This document shows positions 62,657-64,000 of a DNA stretch of 64,000 bases, piece after piece. The position numbers and the translations under genes are program-made. The notes beneath the pieces are model-generated. The model worked only from the letters and a program-made list of their open reading frames with translations. It made no database searches and had not been told where the DNA came from. Numbering within the stretch: position 1 is the first letter of the stretch; each line of letters begins with the position of its first letter. Location: NCBI RefSeq assembly GCF_030246845.1, contig NZ_CP126889.1:1-64000 (forward strand), read 5' to 3'. The stretch is from Enhydrobacter sp. (GTDB taxonomy: Bacteria > Pseudomonadota > Alphaproteobacteria > Reyranellales > Reyranellaceae).

Positions 62657-63505
62657 ATGCCGAACCCTTCGCGCGTTCTCCTCATCGCCGGCCTGACGGC
62701 GAGCTGCTGGCTCCTGCCGTCGCCGGCCTTCGCTTGGGCGTTCACGGCACCGCACGCCGCCACCTTTTCCCTGCTCGAGACGTCGCACGCTGACGCCAAC
62801 CTTCTGCAATGCCGCGGCGGTGGAGGTGGTGGGGGCGGCAGTGGTGGCGGCAATGGCGGTGGCGCCGGCGCGGCCGCCGGTGCGAGCGCGGGCGCCGCAG
62901 GTGCCGGTGCAGGTGCGGGCGCCAGTGCCGGAGCCGGTGGCGCCTCAGCCGGCGCAGGGGCGGGCGCGAGTGCCGGCGGCGCCAGTGCCAGTGCGGGCGC
63001 CGGCGCCAGTGCCGGAGCCGGCGGCGCAGGCGCGAGCGCGGGCGGTGCCGCCAGTGGCGCGAGCGCGGCTTCTGCCGGAACAGGAGCCGCCGGCGCAGGC
63101 GGCACGAGCGCCGGCAGTGCCGGTACCGGCGCGGGCAGTGTCGGCAACGGCGGAACCGGAACCAGCGCTGCATCGGCGACGAGTGCCGCGGACCCGGGCG
63201 GGACGGCGCCAGGCGCGGCAGCGACGGCGGCATCGCTCGGACCGGCATCGCCGGCTGCCGCAAACGATGCAGCGGCCGCCGCCGCTACATCGGCCGGCGC
63301 CGGTGCCGGCGGCGCGGTCGAAGGCTCGGAGGCTCGTGCCCGCGACGATCGCTACAGGCAAAGCTATCCTTCGACCGCGCGAAGCGCGCCGGGCGGCTCC
63401 TACTCGCTGCGCGGCGTCTACTTCCGGCGCGAGTGGTTCCAGAGCACCGCCGACTGCCTGACGGCGGCCTCGGCGCGCAACCTCCCGCTCGAAGTCTGCC
63501 GGTGA
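62657..63505 (+). CDS. Gly/Ala-rich secreted protein
   Basis: 282 residues. Signal peptide (IAGLTASCWLLPSPAFAWA), short head (TFSLLETSHADANLLQCRGG), then about 175 residues of Gly, Ala and Ser only (from 62815 to 63340), and a C-terminal folded part of about 60 residues (GGSYSLRGVYFRREWFQSTA, DCLTAASARNLPLEVCR) with two Cys. The GTG of the next gene overlaps the stop by two bases (GTGA). Low complexity makes family detection hard; it may be a surface or matrix protein. Confidence 0.72.
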   Translation: MPNPSRVLLIAGLTASCWLLPSPAFAWAFTAPHAATFSLLETSHADANLLQCRGGGGGGGGSGGGNGGGAGAAAGASAGAAGAGAGAGASAGAGGASAGAGAGASAGGASASAGAGASAGAGGAGASAGGAASGASAASAGTGAAGAGGTSAGSAGTGAGSVGNGGTGTSAASATSAADPGGTAPGAAATAASLGPASPAAANDAAAAAATSAGAGAGGAVEGSEARARDDRYRQSYPSTARSAPGGSYSLRGVYFRREWFQSTADCLTAASARNLPLEVCR

Positions 63506-64000
63506 TCGCCACACCCAGCCGCATCTCGCCGGTCGCGCTCGCGACGTCGGCCTTGATGCATGCCGCGCTCGCGGCTTCGTTGCTCTCGGCCCTGCCGCGC
63601 ATGCCGGTCCACCTGCGACCGCAGGCCATGGAGATCGCCGTCGACGTTGTCGCTGCCGAGCCTGCGACGGCGGCGCAATCGTCCCGGAACCTCGCGATGG
63701 AACTGCCGGCGCCGCCGCCTCCGGCGATCGCTGCGCCGGCCGGGTTCGGGTCGCCGCCGCCCGATCCCGCCGCGCCCGAGATCGCGACGCGGACGATGGC
63801 GCCGCTCGCGCCGCCTGCGCCGCCGGGACCGCGCGCGCAGCAGGCTGCGACCGCACGGACCGTGCCGCCGCCGCGGCCCGCGCTCGAACGGATCCTGCCG
63901 TCGGTCGAGGCGCCGCCTGTTCCTTCCGCGCAGGACTTTGCCGGCAGCGGTCCCCACAGCGCGCCGCCGCCCGTGGCGAAGGCGCCGAAACCGCAGGCGC
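63502..64000 (+). CDS. TonB-like energy transducer, N-terminal part (runs off window end)
   Basis: Starts GTG at 63502, overlapping the previous stop. VIATPSRISPVALATSALMH, AALAASLLSALPRMPVHLRP: a cytoplasmic start, one membrane anchor, then AMEIAVDVVAAEPATA and a long Pro-rich stretch, the layout of TonB (membrane anchor, Pro-rich spacer, C-terminal receptor-binding domain beyond the window). 166 codons are seen. The call is by layout only, as the C-terminal domain is cut. Confidence 0.55.
   Translation, partial: MIATPSRISPVALATSALMHAALAASLLSALPRMPVHLRPQAMEIAVDVVAAEPATAAQSSRNLAMELPAPPPPAIAAPAGFGSPPPDPAAPEIATRTMAPLAPPAPPGPRAQQAATARTVPPPRPALERILPSVEAPPVPSAQDFAGSGPHSAPPPVAKAPKPQA

Noticed and set aside
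62815..63340. Possible repeat array
   Set aside because: GCC/GGC-rich codons of the Gly/Ala tract, in frame with a signal peptide; no fixed unit.

Overview
The window is about 64 kb of very GC-rich DNA with dense genes on both strands and long open frames opposite real genes. Gene content points to an alphaproteobacterium, probably a Rhodospirillales/Reyranella-like soil or water organism: HWE-type CheB/CheR-fused kinase, HpaR-type MarR, orphan tricarboxylate/branched-chain substrate-binding proteins and AI-2E and CDF transporters. No rRNA, tRNA or CRISPR array was recognised, so placement rests on protein families and is not certain.

Layout. 1-3.7 kb: archaic (spore-coat-U type) chaperone-usher pilus operon, the usher cut by the window start. 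4-9.1 kb: complete vitamin B12 uptake locus btuB-btuF-btuC-btuD under a cobalamin riboswitch. 9.3-11 kb: secreted protein, LysE exporter, hot-dog thioesterase. 11-14 kb: prophage remnant (terminase large and small subunits) beside a HicA/HicB-like pair. 14.5-18.3 kb: GH25 lysozyme-like lipoprotein, orphan binding protein, small proteins. 18.4-22.7 kb: a 1189-residue CheB-CheR-PAS-kinase flanked by two chemotaxis genes that have each lost their centre. 23.4-26.3 kb: translationally coupled Rieske oxygenase, HpaR-like regulator and binding protein. 26.4-28.9 kb: a GSU2403-type nucleotidyltransferase preceded by two inverted repeats and interrupted at its 3' end by an IS110 element whose leader looks like a bridge RNA matching its own insertion site. 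28.9-34.6 kb: diiron ferritin-like protein, CDF, MscS and AI-2E transporters. 34.7-37.6 kb: small membrane proteins, a Na+/H+ antiporter remnant, a TumE/TumA pair, a DUF4336 protein. 37.7-40 kb: divergent selenoneine genes senB/senA. 40-42.4 kb: an IS91-like element with tyrosine recombinase and 20-bp inverted ends. 42.5-46.7 kb: an array of Rhs fragments with toxin tips and immunity genes. 46.7-54.2 kb: cytochromes, MgtC/DUF4010, methyltransferase-MFS divergent from an ArsR-rhodanese regulator, ThrE exporter. 54.3-57.2 kb: class III nucleotide-cyclase-like gene paired with an ImmA/IrrE peptidase, then a GT4 glycosyltransferase. 57.5-64 kb: small proteins, a peptidoglycan-binding protein, pentapeptide-repeat protein, PAS protein, Gly/Ala-rich secreted protein and a TonB-like gene cut by the window end.

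A dispersed palindromic repeat (consensus arms GTGTCATCCCGAGCGCAGCG / CGCTGCGCTCGGGATGACAC) occurs about ten times between genes; it supplies the target of the IS110 insertion, overlaps the btuF start and, in three copies, carries an extra conserved tail. The strongest leads for new biology are the IS110 leader RNA, the cyclase-ImmA/IrrE pair, the Rhs cassette array, the nucleotidyltransferase with its double inverted repeat, and the long form of the palindromic repeat.
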